DNA of 64,000 bases from Methylophaga sp. OBS4. Its GTDB lineage: Bacteria; Pseudomonadota; Gammaproteobacteria; Nitrosococcales; Methylophagaceae. The translations under genes were made by a program, and so were the position numbers. The stretch covers positions 1-64,000 of the forward strand of contig NZ_JAPDMV010000012.1 of NCBI RefSeq assembly GCF_026319305.1. The letters run 5' to 3'. This document shows, piece by piece, positions 27,175 to 35,907 of this stretch (its first letter is position 1; each line of letters starts with the position of its first letter). The notes beneath the pieces were generated by a model, which saw only the letters and a list, made by a program, of their open reading frames with translations, did no database searches and was not told the origin of the DNA.

Positions 27175-27690
27175 ATGAATCCGCAATTTATTCCCATCAA
27201 CATCGCTGTACTGACAATTTCTGATTCACGCACTTTTGACAATGACACATCCGGAAAAGTGCTGGAAGATAAAGCTATTGCGGATGGCCATCATGTCGTG
27301 CACCGGCAAATCGTAGCAGATGATATATATCAGATCCGCGCCATTGTTTCCAAGTGGATTGCGGCCCCTGATGTGCAGGCAGTAGTCACAACCGGCGGAA
27401 CCGGCCTGACTGGCCGGGATGGCACACCTGAAGCAGTGAAAGTGCTGTTTGATAAAGAAATAGAAGGGTTCGGGGAATTATTCCGCTCACTTTCCTATCA
27501 GGTTATCAAAACCTCAACAGTGCAATCCCGCGCTATCGCCGGCGTTGCAAACGGCACGTTTATTTTCTGTCTGCCCGGCTCTTCCGGTGCCTGCCGTACC
27601 GGCTGGGATGATATCTTGCATGATCAGCTCGATATCCGCCACAAACCCTGCAATTTTGTCGATTTAATGCCCAGATTACTGGAAAAATAA
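27175..27690 (+). CDS. moaB: Molybdenum cofactor biosynthesis protein B
   Basis: Adenylyltransferase-fold protein of molybdopterin synthesis (MogA/MoaB family). In 171 residues it has INIAVLTISDSRTFDNDTSG, the nucleotide-binding VVTTGGTGLTGRDGTPEAV and FCLPGSSGACRTGWDDIL. Length and sequence suit MoaB rather than MogA. The stop codon overlaps the next gene's ATG by one base (TAATG). Confidence 0.94.
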   Translation: MNPQFIPINIAVLTISDSRTFDNDTSGKVLEDKAIADGHHVVHRQIVADDIYQIRAIVSKWIAAPDVQAVVTTGGTGLTGRDGTPEAVKVLFDKEIEGFGELFRSLSYQVIKTSTVQSRAIAGVANGTFIFCLPGSSGACRTGWDDILHDQLDIRHKPCNFVDLMPRLLEK

Positions 27691-27929
27691 TGCAACTGAT
27701 TTTATTCACCACCGCAGGCTGTCATTTATGTGAATTGGCTTTTGAATTATTGCAAGATGTCGGCCAATCACAGCCAATCGATATCAAAACCGTAGAAATC
27801 GGCGATGATGATGATTTAGTTGCTCAATATGGTGTGTTGATACCCGTTGTCCGCTTTCCTGATGGTGATGAATTGAACTGGCCTTTTTCAGATCAGGATA
27901 TTGTCATAAAAATCAACAACATGGCGTAA
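27690..27929 (+). CDS. Glutaredoxin-like thioredoxin-fold protein
   Basis: A 79-residue protein of the DUF836/glutaredoxin-like family. It begins MQLILFTTAGCHLCELAFELL with a CxxC active site (C11, C14) at the usual place after the first strand, and has the cis-Pro region GVLIPVVRF typical of thioredoxin folds. It is translationally coupled to moaB. Its redox partner is unknown. Confidence 0.87.
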   Translation: MQLILFTTAGCHLCELAFELLQDVGQSQPIDIKTVEIGDDDDLVAQYGVLIPVVRFPDGDELNWPFSDQDIVIKINNMA

Positions 27930-28052
27930 TTGAAGGCCTTGCCCAGGGAAATGATTTCTCCACCGCAATGGTCGAAATTGTAAACAGGCTTTAAGGAACT
28001 TCATGGCGCAATACTAACCCTAAGTTAGGTAACACTGATTCCGGAGGTCGGT

Positions 28053-28937
28053 ATGCATACTATGCCAACACTCGCCTTGATTTTTCTGCTATCACTGACA
28101 ACCACTGTCTTTGCGTCTGATTTTCCGCCTATTCCCGGGAAAAGGTATGATATTGGCGGTTATCGGGTTCATATGAACTGTGTGGGTGACGGCCAACCGA
28201 CTGTTATCATCGATACCGGACTCGGTGATGACTCTTCCGATTGGGTAGCGGTCCAGCAGCAAGCTTCTTTACAGAATCAAACCTGTGTCTATGACCGCCC
28301 CGGATATGGTTGGAGTGATATCGGTCCGCAACCAAGAAGCAGCATGCGTATTGCCTACGAATTGGAACAATTACTTGAAGCAGCCCATATTCCACCGCCA
28401 TATATTTTGGTCGGTCATTCTTTTGGCGGCTACAACATCCGGCTTTACGCTTCTCTCCACCCCGACAAGGTGGCAGGTATGGTTTTAGTTGATGCCTCAC
28501 ACGAGCAGCAATACAACCGTCTGCATATCAATCTGCCTACACGCTTCACCCGCAAAAACAATATCATGATATTGCCACAGTCAGCAGGGTCAGGGCCGAT
28601 GAGTAAATCCCCCATACTGAAAGAGCGCGCTAACAACGCCGCACGTGCCGAGATCTCATCTTTGCACCAAAGCTCGCTGCAGGTGTCACGCCATTCTGGT
28701 CTGCCTGTCATACCGTTGATTGTCATCAGTCGAGGTCAGGCAGAATGGCACGGCCATGCTGATGCAGAAAATAGGGAAAAAATATGGATAGAACTGCAAC
28801 AGGATCTATGGAAACTGTCGCCTATCAGCCAGCATATTTTTGCCCACGATAGCGGGCACGATATTCACCTGGAACAACCCGAGGTTGTTGTCAACGCCAT
28901 CTCCGATGTTGTGCAGCTCAGTCGTGTTATGAATTAA
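28053..28937 (+). CDS. Exported alpha/beta hydrolase
   Basis: A 294-residue hydrolase with a Sec signal peptide (about residues 1-21, ending VFA) and hence probably periplasmic. The oxyanion region is around IDTGLGDDSSDW and the nucleophile elbow is GHSFGGYN (Ser 123); the acid is likely Asp in MVLVDASHE and the base His in HDSGHDIHLEQPE. Substrate cannot be read from the sequence. ATG 28053 follows GGAGG. The 123-bp gap before it shows nothing I recognise. Confidence 0.88.
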   Translation: MHTMPTLALIFLLSLTTTVFASDFPPIPGKRYDIGGYRVHMNCVGDGQPTVIIDTGLGDDSSDWVAVQQQASLQNQTCVYDRPGYGWSDIGPQPRSSMRIAYELEQLLEAAHIPPPYILVGHSFGGYNIRLYASLHPDKVAGMVLVDASHEQQYNRLHINLPTRFTRKNNIMILPQSAGSGPMSKSPILKERANNAARAEISSLHQSSLQVSRHSGLPVIPLIVISRGQAEWHGHADAENREKIWIELQQDLWKLSPISQHIFAHDSGHDIHLEQPEVVVNAISDVVQLSRVMN

Positions 28938-28949
28938 CAGGCAAACTGG

Positions 28950-29056
28950 ATACCGAAACAACCTGGAAGTGCACGATATCAGCGAGACCAGGAAGCCACC
29001 TTGTTCTGACTGTTTACATGGGCTCTGATACGCGCATTTCCAGGTTGTTTCGGTAT
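28950..29056. mobile_element. Short TIR element (MITE-like), copy 2
   Basis: Perfect 19-bp terminal inverted repeats (28950-28968 and 29038-29056) match those of the element at 18651-18819. Its left subterminal block, TGCACGATATCAG and on, is the inverted counterpart of the right end of copy 1 (CTGATATCGTGCA), so the two are related and oppositely oriented. At 107 bp it is an internally shorter version. It ends 31 bp before the rnd start. Confidence 0.75.
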
Positions 29057-29087
29057 ATACTGTGTTCCTTTTATAAAGACACAGCTC

Positions 29088-30227
29088 ATGACCATTTTGT
29101 TTGTTGACAGCCCTGAACACCTCACAGATTTGTGTGAGCAGCTTGCTCAGAGCGACTGGCTCGCTGTGGACACCGAATTTCATCGGGAAAAGACCTACTA
29201 CCCGCAACTCTGCCTGATTCAAGTAGCCAACGATGAAATTATTGCTTGCATCGATCCGCTGAAAATCGATGATCTGACCCCCCTGCTCGATTTGTTTTAC
29301 CGCCCGGATATGACGCTGGTATTCCATGCTGCACGGCAGGATCTGGAATTGCTCTACATGCTTCGCGACACCCTTCCTCAGCATGTTTTTGATACTCAAC
29401 TCGCTGCAACCGTTCTGGGTTATGGCGAGCAGATCGGTTATGGCAATCTAGTCAAACAATGTTTGGATGTTGAACTCGATAAAGCCCATGCACGCACTGA
29501 CTGGCGCCATAGACCGCTATCATCTGATCAAATTGAATATGCCGCCGATGATGTGCGTTACCTGCGAGCACTGTTCCACCAGCTCAAGCAGCGCCTGCAG
29601 GAATCAGGGCGTAGCCACTGGCTCAAAGAGGATTTTGCCAGTCTTTCCGCTATCGAAACCTATCAACCCGATCCTGATAACAGCTGGCACAGAATTAAAG
29701 GTGCAGGCCGACTCAAAGGGCTGCAATTAGCGATTTTGCAGCAGCTCAGCGCCTGGCGTGAGCATAAAGCCATACAACAGGATAGGCCAAGGCGCTGGAT
29801 CATTAAAGATGAAGTCATGCTGGATCTGGCCCGTTTTGCTCCGCAATCAATTGAATCCATGAGTAAAATCCGCGGCTTTGAAAAACGTGATGTGGATCGA
29901 CATGGTGAAGCATTAATATCGGTCATCAATGCGGCCAAAACCCTGCCGCAAGAAAAATGGCCGGTTCTCAGCAGACCAACCCCGTTGACCAATCAGCAGG
30001 AAGCGTTGGTCGATGCCCTGATGGCATTACTGAGAAAATTTTGTGATGAACAATCCATCACCCCGGTTGCCGTCGCCAGCCGCAAAGACATTGAAGCCAT
30101 GGTACGGGGTAATGATATCCCTCTGATTCACGGCTGGCGCAATGAAATTGTCGGCCACAAGTTGAGCGAATTTCTCAATGGAGAACTCAGTATTAAAGCC
30201 ACTCCCCAACAATTAGAAGTTCAATAG
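29088..30227 (+). CDS. rnd: Ribonuclease D
   Basis: 3'-to-5' exoribonuclease that trims tRNA precursors. The DEDD exonuclease domain is at about 1-190, with DTEFHREKTYYP (DxE), HAARQDLELL (Asp in motif II) and IEYAADDVRYL (YxxxD). One HRDC domain follows (about 215-290: QQLSAWREHKAIQQDRPRRWIIKDEVML), with a weaker second C-terminal region. Length 379 matches E. coli (375). The MITE-like element lies directly upstream and may supply or alter the promoter. Confidence 0.95.
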   Translation: MTILFVDSPEHLTDLCEQLAQSDWLAVDTEFHREKTYYPQLCLIQVANDEIIACIDPLKIDDLTPLLDLFYRPDMTLVFHAARQDLELLYMLRDTLPQHVFDTQLAATVLGYGEQIGYGNLVKQCLDVELDKAHARTDWRHRPLSSDQIEYAADDVRYLRALFHQLKQRLQESGRSHWLKEDFASLSAIETYQPDPDNSWHRIKGAGRLKGLQLAILQQLSAWREHKAIQQDRPRRWIIKDEVMLDLARFAPQSIESMSKIRGFEKRDVDRHGEALISVINAAKTLPQEKWPVLSRPTPLTNQQEALVDALMALLRKFCDEQSITPVAVASRKDIEAMVRGNDIPLIHGWRNEIVGHKLSEFLNGELSIKATPQQLEVQ

Positions 30228-30238
30228 AGGTATCAAAT

Positions 30239-31171
30239 ATGTCAGCCCTGATTTGCGGTTCCTTTGCCTTTGACAGCATTATGGTGTTTCCCGACCAATT
30301 CAAAAACCATATTCTGCCGGACAAAGTACATATGTTGAACGTGGCCTTTCTCGTCCCCGACATGCGCAGAGAATTCGGCGGCTGTGCCGGCAATATCGCC
30401 TATAACCTCAAACTGCTGGGCGATGAACCAATGCCGATGGGCACGGTCGGTACCGACTTTGACAGCTACGCCGAATGGATGGACAAACACGGAATAAATC
30501 GCAAGCATATTCATGTCAAACAAGACCACTACACCGCCCAGGCGTTTATCACCACCGATATGGATGACAACCAGATCACCGCCTTCCACCCCGGTGCAAT
30601 GAATCTGGCCCATGAAATTCATATCAATGAAGCCGAAAATGTCAAACTCGCCATTGTGGCGCCGGATGGCCGCGACGGCATGATTCAGCATGCCCAGCAA
30701 TTACATGATGCCGGTATTCCCTTTATTTTCGATCCCGGTCAAGGCTTGCCCATGTTTAACGGTGACGACCTGATGACTTTTGCCAAACAAGCGACTTATA
30801 TCGCATTAAATGATTATGAAGCGCAGCTGTTTCAGGATCGCACCGGCCTGTCACCTTATGAAATCGCCAGCCATGTCGAAGCCTTGATCATCACCCGTGG
30901 CAGTAAAGGCTCACATATTTATACCGGCGGTAAGCGTATCGATATCCCCTGCGCCAAGGCAGAAAGAGTCGTCGACCCAACCGGCTGTGGCGATGCCTAC
31001 CGTGCCGGGCTGATACATGGCATTATGCATGGCAAAGACTGGGAAGAAACCGGGCGCATCGCCTCTTTGATGGGCGCTATCAAAATTGAACAGCATGGTA
31101 CTCAGAACCATCTTTTTACTGCCAATGCCTTTACAGAGAGATACCAAAATAACTTTGGACCTAGTCTATAG
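30239..31171 (+). CDS. PfkB-family carbohydrate/nucleoside kinase
   Basis: A 310-residue ribokinase-family kinase. The N-terminal glycine motif is EFGGCAGNIAYNLKLLG and the catalytic C-terminal signature is DPTGCGDAYRAGLIHG, with Asp in GCGDA as the likely base. The protein resembles bacterial adenosine-kinase-like members (QFKNHILPDKVHMLNVAFLV near the start), but the substrate is not certain. It lies 11 bp after rnd and ends at a strong terminator. Confidence 0.88.
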   Translation: MSALICGSFAFDSIMVFPDQFKNHILPDKVHMLNVAFLVPDMRREFGGCAGNIAYNLKLLGDEPMPMGTVGTDFDSYAEWMDKHGINRKHIHVKQDHYTAQAFITTDMDDNQITAFHPGAMNLAHEIHINEAENVKLAIVAPDGRDGMIQHAQQLHDAGIPFIFDPGQGLPMFNGDDLMTFAKQATYIALNDYEAQLFQDRTGLSPYEIASHVEALIITRGSKGSHIYTGGKRIDIPCAKAERVVDPTGCGDAYRAGLIHGIMHGKDWEETGRIASLMGAIKIEQHGTQNHLFTANAFTERYQNNFGPSL

Positions 31172-31179
31172 GCATACAA

Positions 31180-31210
31180 AAAAGCCTCAGCACATTTGCT
31201 GAGGCTTTTT
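31180..31210. terminator. Bidirectional rho-independent terminator
   Basis: AAAAGCCTCAGCA (31180-31192) pairs perfectly with TGCTGAGGCTTTT (31197-31209) around a 4-nt loop. T runs on the plus side and A runs on the left mean it can end both the kinase transcript and the convergent pilin operon. Confidence 0.9.
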
Positions 31211-31246
31211 CATAAGTTGAACAACGTTGCCCAAAAAAAGATGCTT

Positions 31247-33298
31247 CTAACTGCAAGTCCCTGATAAAGCCACAGTAGTATTTTCGGTAACATTCGAACC
31301 GGAATAAGTGATTGTACCCTGACAACCGCTAGCCCCATTCACTTTGACAGAGATGGTGATCTCACCAGTCCAAGGGCTGGTCATGCCACAGCTAAACTCA
31401 TTACCCGTTAACAACGTACAGTTCTGATCATCGCCTGTCATACTGATCTTAGGCCACCCATTAGCGAGAGAGTTGTTGCCATTGGGGAACGAGAATCCGT
31501 ACGTACCTGATACCGCGATTTCCCCTCCTGGCGGCCCCACCACAACCTGAACCGGATCAGACACGTTGACATTGGAAGCATCCGTAATCTGTGTCAAACC
31601 GTTATTGTTATCACTGATTGTAGCTGTGACGGGAATTTCCGCCATAGCACTGTCTTCAATTGCAGCGATAAACCCACGACTATAAGTACCGTAATAATTA
31701 GCGTCAGGATCAGCTATTGTTGCAACAGGTTCATCCGTCACAGTCACTTTTGTCTCGTTAGCAGAATCCCAATTCGACAACAAAGTTAAATTAATTTCGG
31801 CAAATGGAATTTTATTGGCCCTGTCCGTATTGCTGTCATCTGAAACATAAGTTAAATATTCACTGGAGAGTGAGGTTCCATCGTCAGAATATACCTCATC
31901 AATGTAAACCCCTCTGGACTGCAGCTGGTGACGCCCCCCCTCTGATGTTGAAATATCAGTGCTGTCATCTGGTTTTGATGCTGTCGTAGTCCCTGTCACC
32001 TCATCTAACACAAAGTTCTTAACATAAGTGCTATAAGTAGTTTGCAGCGCTTCACCATCAGCAAGGTCAGACCTGAGCATTGTCGTATTGTCATAGAGCT
32101 GCCAGTCTTGAAAAACCCTTAAAATGCCATCAACCAGTTTTAACCGGCATGACTCTACATAAGTATCCCCCAATGCCTGAGAAGCAACCGTGCCATCAGC
32201 TTTGTAATGGACATGATTACCGCCTGTTGTTCCGGGAACATAAGTCGGTTTTGTCGCATCGTCTACATCATGATGATCCCGGCAACAAGTCGTGCACAGT
32301 TCATCTGCCGCATTGGCATTGTTTACCTGAACAGCGGTTTGTTTAGAAACCAAATCACCACCATAATCAAATCGGGTGTTATCACTTTGATCCCATCTCA
32401 CATGTGCTGCAGTTCTTGCCGTGGCATTGACAGAACTAAACTGGCAGTTACAGTCTACTGTTACATATTCCTCTAGAGTGTCAGCTATAAAATCAATCGG
32501 AAGATCACCTTGATACTCTGAATATGTGACCACCTCGAAACTAACGATAGTATTGGCATCCTGGCCGGTTTTGACCGCATCCGGCAGTGGTTTGCTGGTT
32601 TGTCTATATTTCCCGCCGCCCGTGTCGACTTGGATATTGATAACATCTGGCGCCGCTTCGGGGGTATATGCTACTAATGGTGGTACCCCGCCTTCTTTGG
32701 AGTTATCTGATAATGCCGTCAAGGCCGGGGCATAGCTATCAACGACGGTTCCCAGAGAAACTTCCTGTTGGCTGCCGGTTTCATCATCCCAACGAACAAC
32801 GACGGTTACATATTTGAAATCAGCCGCCTCTCCTGCAGGAAGTGTGCTGGAGGCCTCAGATGCTGCAGCGGGATAATAATAATCTGTTACATTCCATGAC
32901 AGATTGAATTCATAATTCTGAAAGGTAATATCGCCCGTGACCAAATCATCACGGCTAAAACCGGTTGAATCATCAGTGCCCGCCGCTGCGCCACCTTTAT
33001 TATCTTCAAGCCAGGCAAACGATTGCTGTGTATCTAAAAGCCCCGCCGACCATACATCAGCAGCATCCACAACGCCATCACCATTCGTATCGACTTGTTT
33101 GACCTGTATAAAACTTTTCAGATCATCAATCTTCATTTGTGCTAGTGAGACAGCCACAGCTCGCTGATTTGCATCGCTACTGTTTCTGATTAACGTGCCC
33201 TGGAGTTTGGATATACCCAAAATGCCCACAGCCAGCATCAGAAGAGCGACCATCACTTCAATCAGGCTGAAGCCTTTATTTCTCTTATTTGTTTTCAT
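31247..33298 (-). CDS. Very large PilV-like type IV pilin protein
   Basis: Minor pilin-type protein of 683 residues, far longer than typical PilV (about 150-200). It has a type III leader MKTNKRNKG/FSLIEVMVALLMLAVGILG with Glu at mature position 5 and VGILGISKLQ, as in PilV. A calcium loop DTNGDGVVDAAD is at 70-81. The long C-terminal part has CNC (283-285) and CTTCCRDHHD (335-344), then Thr/Ser/Asp-rich segments with an Ig-like look. ATG 33298 follows GAGGAG at an 8-base spacing. It is the last gene of the fimT-pilW-pilX-pilV unit, where pilY1 would often follow. An adhesive tip role is inferred. Confidence 0.88.
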   Translation of the reverse strand: MKTNKRNKGFSLIEVMVALLMLAVGILGISKLQGTLIRNSSDANQRAVAVSLAQMKIDDLKSFIQVKQVDTNGDGVVDAADVWSAGLLDTQQSFAWLEDNKGGAAAGTDDSTGFSRDDLVTGDITFQNYEFNLSWNVTDYYYPAAASEASSTLPAGEAADFKYVTVVVRWDDETGSQQEVSLGTVVDSYAPALTALSDNSKEGGVPPLVAYTPEAAPDVINIQVDTGGGKYRQTSKPLPDAVKTGQDANTIVSFEVVTYSEYQGDLPIDFIADTLEEYVTVDCNCQFSSVNATARTAAHVRWDQSDNTRFDYGGDLVSKQTAVQVNNANAADELCTTCCRDHHDVDDATKPTYVPGTTGGNHVHYKADGTVASQALGDTYVESCRLKLVDGILRVFQDWQLYDNTTMLRSDLADGEALQTTYSTYVKNFVLDEVTGTTTASKPDDSTDISTSEGGRHQLQSRGVYIDEVYSDDGTSLSSEYLTYVSDDSNTDRANKIPFAEINLTLLSNWDSANETKVTVTDEPVATIADPDANYYGTYSRGFIAAIEDSAMAEIPVTATISDNNNGLTQITDASNVNVSDPVQVVVGPPGGEIAVSGTYGFSFPNGNNSLANGWPKISMTGDDQNCTLLTGNEFSCGMTSPWTGEITISVKVNGASGCQGTITYSGSNVTENTTVALSGTCS

Positions 33299-33317
33299 CG
33301 CTATGTCTCCTCGCTGA

Positions 33318-34625
33318 CTATTGCAGGAAGTCATGCCAGCTGTACTTCATTCTGGCTATGCCTGTGTTGATTGAATCCTCGGTAAGATTCTGAAATACTG
33401 ACTCATCATAGACCTGTGAGTAGGTACCGTTGGTCAGATCACTCTCAATATCAGATATAGCCGAGCCATGAATTACCGGACCACCATTAAGCACAAAATT
33501 GCTCAGGCCAACAACAATCCCCCAGAATTCAGCTCCAGCATTGACTCTTATATCGCCTTCAACCACAAGGATGATAGGTTTATCCCGGCTGCCAACATTA
33601 ATGTTGCTGCCTATATCACAATCGCCTTCAACCCAAACTAACGCCGAATCAGTCAAACCGGCAAAATCTGAGACGATATTGTCACAGTTTGGTAACAGCA
33701 AGCCTTCCGCCTCGGCCCTGGCTTTGACTTCTGCTTTAAGATTTGCCACATAACCGGCCTCGTCCTCCAGTGCTGTGTCACCGAATACATAGGCAAAAGG
33801 CGAGCTTGGGAACTCATCCGGCGGATACAACACAATATCACTGTTCACATTGGTCGAATTACTGAGTTCATCACCGCAGGAACAGCCACCCCAGGCAGCG
33901 CCCGTTTCACCATCGCCTTTGGTATCCATACATACACTGCCGCCATCCCTGAATTGGTCATGGTCGCAGGTTTTCCAGTTCGCTCCGGAAGTGTTGGTAT
34001 CGGTCGACGCCCAGACTGAAACAGCTACACCGGCCCCCCCACCATTTGGATTAGGCACAATATTAAAGTTACCGCTGAGGTCTCCGGAAGGAATCATCAA
34101 GGGGGGCAGCTCACCGGGAGTAATCAAACTTGTTTTTGCATAATTGACTTGGGCGATGGCAGAACCAGTATCGTCATCAGATGTCCCGACGCCCATCGCA
34201 ATCGTATTGTCAGCTGTTTTTATCAAAAATGCCTGGGCAAAATCCAGGTTTGTTGCCGCATCAAGTTCCGGAACAGCAGAAACGATCTGACCACTGACCA
34301 GCGACCCCAGAACCATTACCGCGCCAGTAACATTACATGGAAACTTAGTTTCATTGCCTGTGCAGTCCAGCCAGCCATCAGCGGCATTACCGTCATGAAG
34401 TGATGGATTTGCTCTTAAATAAGCAGCAGCCTGATCCAGGCCCGCCTCAGCATGAGAAAAAGCCTGTTTATGACGATACTGGTTGCCGGAAATACGTTGA
34501 TCTTGCAAACCTACCTTGGTAGCGAACATGACCACCAATGTGACAGCAATTAACAGGATTACAGAAACGACCAGAACAACAGCACCTTGCTGCTTTTTAA
34601 CCAATGGATTATGTTTAATTTTCAT
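33318..34625 (-). CDS. PilX-like type IV pilus assembly protein
   Basis: A 435-residue protein starting MKIKHNPLVKKQQG/AVVLVVSVILLIAVTLVVM, the PilX N-terminal domain: a basic leader, Gly and a long hydrophobic helix. DQRISGNQYRHKQAFSHAEAGLDQA follows, the PilX-type post-helix block. It is about twice the length of P. aeruginosa PilX (about 195). The C-terminal half has several Cys (TCDHDQFRDGGSVCM, GGCSCGDEL, PNCDNIV, GDCDIG), probably disulfides, and the MDTKGDGETG loop. ATG 34625 follows GAGAGGGAA. It lies between pilW and the PilV-like gene. Confidence 0.87.
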   Translation of the reverse strand: MKIKHNPLVKKQQGAVVLVVSVILLIAVTLVVMFATKVGLQDQRISGNQYRHKQAFSHAEAGLDQAAAYLRANPSLHDGNAADGWLDCTGNETKFPCNVTGAVMVLGSLVSGQIVSAVPELDAATNLDFAQAFLIKTADNTIAMGVGTSDDDTGSAIAQVNYAKTSLITPGELPPLMIPSGDLSGNFNIVPNPNGGGAGVAVSVWASTDTNTSGANWKTCDHDQFRDGGSVCMDTKGDGETGAAWGGCSCGDELSNSTNVNSDIVLYPPDEFPSSPFAYVFGDTALEDEAGYVANLKAEVKARAEAEGLLLPNCDNIVSDFAGLTDSALVWVEGDCDIGSNINVGSRDKPIILVVEGDIRVNAGAEFWGIVVGLSNFVLNGGPVIHGSAISDIESDLTNGTYSQVYDESVFQNLTEDSINTGIARMKYSWHDFLQ

Positions 34626-34644
34626 GACTGTTCCCTCTCGCAGG

Positions 34645-35226
34645 TTATGTACCGTCATTCCTGATACGAACGGTCTCTGTAAATGTTCTCGTAGCAGTAC
34701 CTGGGTTAAGGTCTCTCTCGCCCGTCACCGAAATATCAAGCTGGTTGACTAGCACGCCGCCACCGGAGGCGGTATTAGTGAGTTGTATATCAAAGGCAGT
34801 AATATTAATTTCATCGGAGGTCAGAGGCTGCCAGGTTCCACTACTGCAATCTGCCGTTGTTATATTATTAGCCCAACGAATAGCATTTGAATTTAATTGA
34901 AATCCAAACCTTTCATTCCCATCGCGTATTCCATCACTATCCTCATCATATGAATAGCGAATACAGCCTGCGCTAACCGCTAAATCATCCATAAAAGTAG
35001 CAGCATCAGGATCTGCCGAATATCCCGCCCTTTTCAACTCATCTGACATAAAGCCGATAACAGCTCTCAATTCCTGATTAAGTTGAATCATTTTTATATT
35101 TTCGCTACTGGATTTAACGTTACTGATAAAGATAGTCAGGATTGTACCTGTCACAAGTAATGCCAATACCAGCGCTATCATGAGTTCGATGAGCGTCAGA
35201 CCTGATTGTTTTAGAGATTTATCCAT
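34645..35226 (-). CDS. PilW-like minor pilin
   Basis: A 193-residue prepilin-like protein with leader MDKSLKQSG and mature start LTLIELMIALVLALLVTG (Glu at position 5). NQELRAVIGFMSDELKRAGY is a characteristic PilW segment. It contains a calcium-loop match DEDSDGIRDGNE at residues 94-105. It is shorter than many PilW proteins. It lies 6 bp after the first fimT-like gene on the same strand and 19 bp before pilX, so it is in one operon of minor pilins that prime pilus assembly. Confidence 0.87.
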   Translation of the reverse strand: MDKSLKQSGLTLIELMIALVLALLVTGTILTIFISNVKSSSENIKMIQLNQELRAVIGFMSDELKRAGYSADPDAATFMDDLAVSAGCIRYSYDEDSDGIRDGNERFGFQLNSNAIRWANNITTADCSSGTWQPLTSDEINITAFDIQLTNTASGGGVLVNQLDISVTGERDLNPGTATRTFTETVRIRNDGT

Positions 35227-35232
35227 AAAAAA

Positions 35233-35733
35233 CTATTCCGCTCTGATCAAACCAACGGGATTCACGCTGACTTGTTTGGTTTTATTTCCGGTAGTGAAGG
35301 TAAATGTCACGGTTGGTATCGGGGCACCCAATGTATCCAAGGGCTGCCCCCGTCTAGGTTCAAATGTCAGCGTATCTTCCGCGCTGTCTGATGAAAATGT
35401 CACATTCGTATATTCAGTATTATCAGTGACTTTTTGCATGCCGCTCACAGTGCATGTAGATGGAGTGGTGCAGTCACAATCCGCACCCTCATCATCAACA
35501 CCAAAACACCAAGCGTTGGTATCAAATTGAAATTGGACTGATTGGTTTTGTTTGATTGCTTCAGAACGAGCATACTGAAGCATGGCATAGAAATTGTCAG
35601 TAGCCCCTTGCAACCGTCTTCCATCGAGGATGGATTTGAAAGATGGCAACGCAAGTGCTGTAATCACACCCAGGACAGCAATAATCACCATGAGCTCGAT
35701 TAATGTAAATCCTCGGCTATTTAGCTTTAACAT
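35233..35733 (-). CDS. GspH/FimT-family pseudopilin
   Basis: Minor pilin of 166 residues with leader MLKLNSRG and mature FTLIELMVIIAVLGVITALALPSF. MLQYARSEAIKQNQSVQF is the GspH/FimT signature. Cys residues in CFGVDDEGADCDC and STCTVSG may form disulfides. It is the first gene of the minus-strand minor pilin unit and is divergent from pilE with a 174-bp spacer. Confidence 0.9.
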   Translation of the reverse strand: MLKLNSRGFTLIELMVIIAVLGVITALALPSFKSILDGRRLQGATDNFYAMLQYARSEAIKQNQSVQFQFDTNAWCFGVDDEGADCDCTTPSTCTVSGMQKVTDNTEYTNVTFSSDSAEDTLTFEPRRGQPLDTLGAPIPTVTFTFTTGNKTKQVSVNPVGLIRAE

Positions 35734-35907
35734 TATTCACCTGCCTGTTTTGCCGTATCACTGATTATAGTACCTGTTTATAAAATGTGTTAACGATTAC
35801 AGTGTATTTAGTATCAATTTTGTTAACAAGTCGTTATTTTACTGGATGACTAATGCAAATTTTTAGGCTATGTTGATTACCTCGGCCAGAAATACGAGAC
35901 TTTGATA

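Noticed and set aside
35830-35870. Possible sigma-54 promoter for pilE (TGGATGACTAATGCAA)
   Set aside because: GG and GC are 9 bp apart where 10 are needed, and flanking bases do not match.
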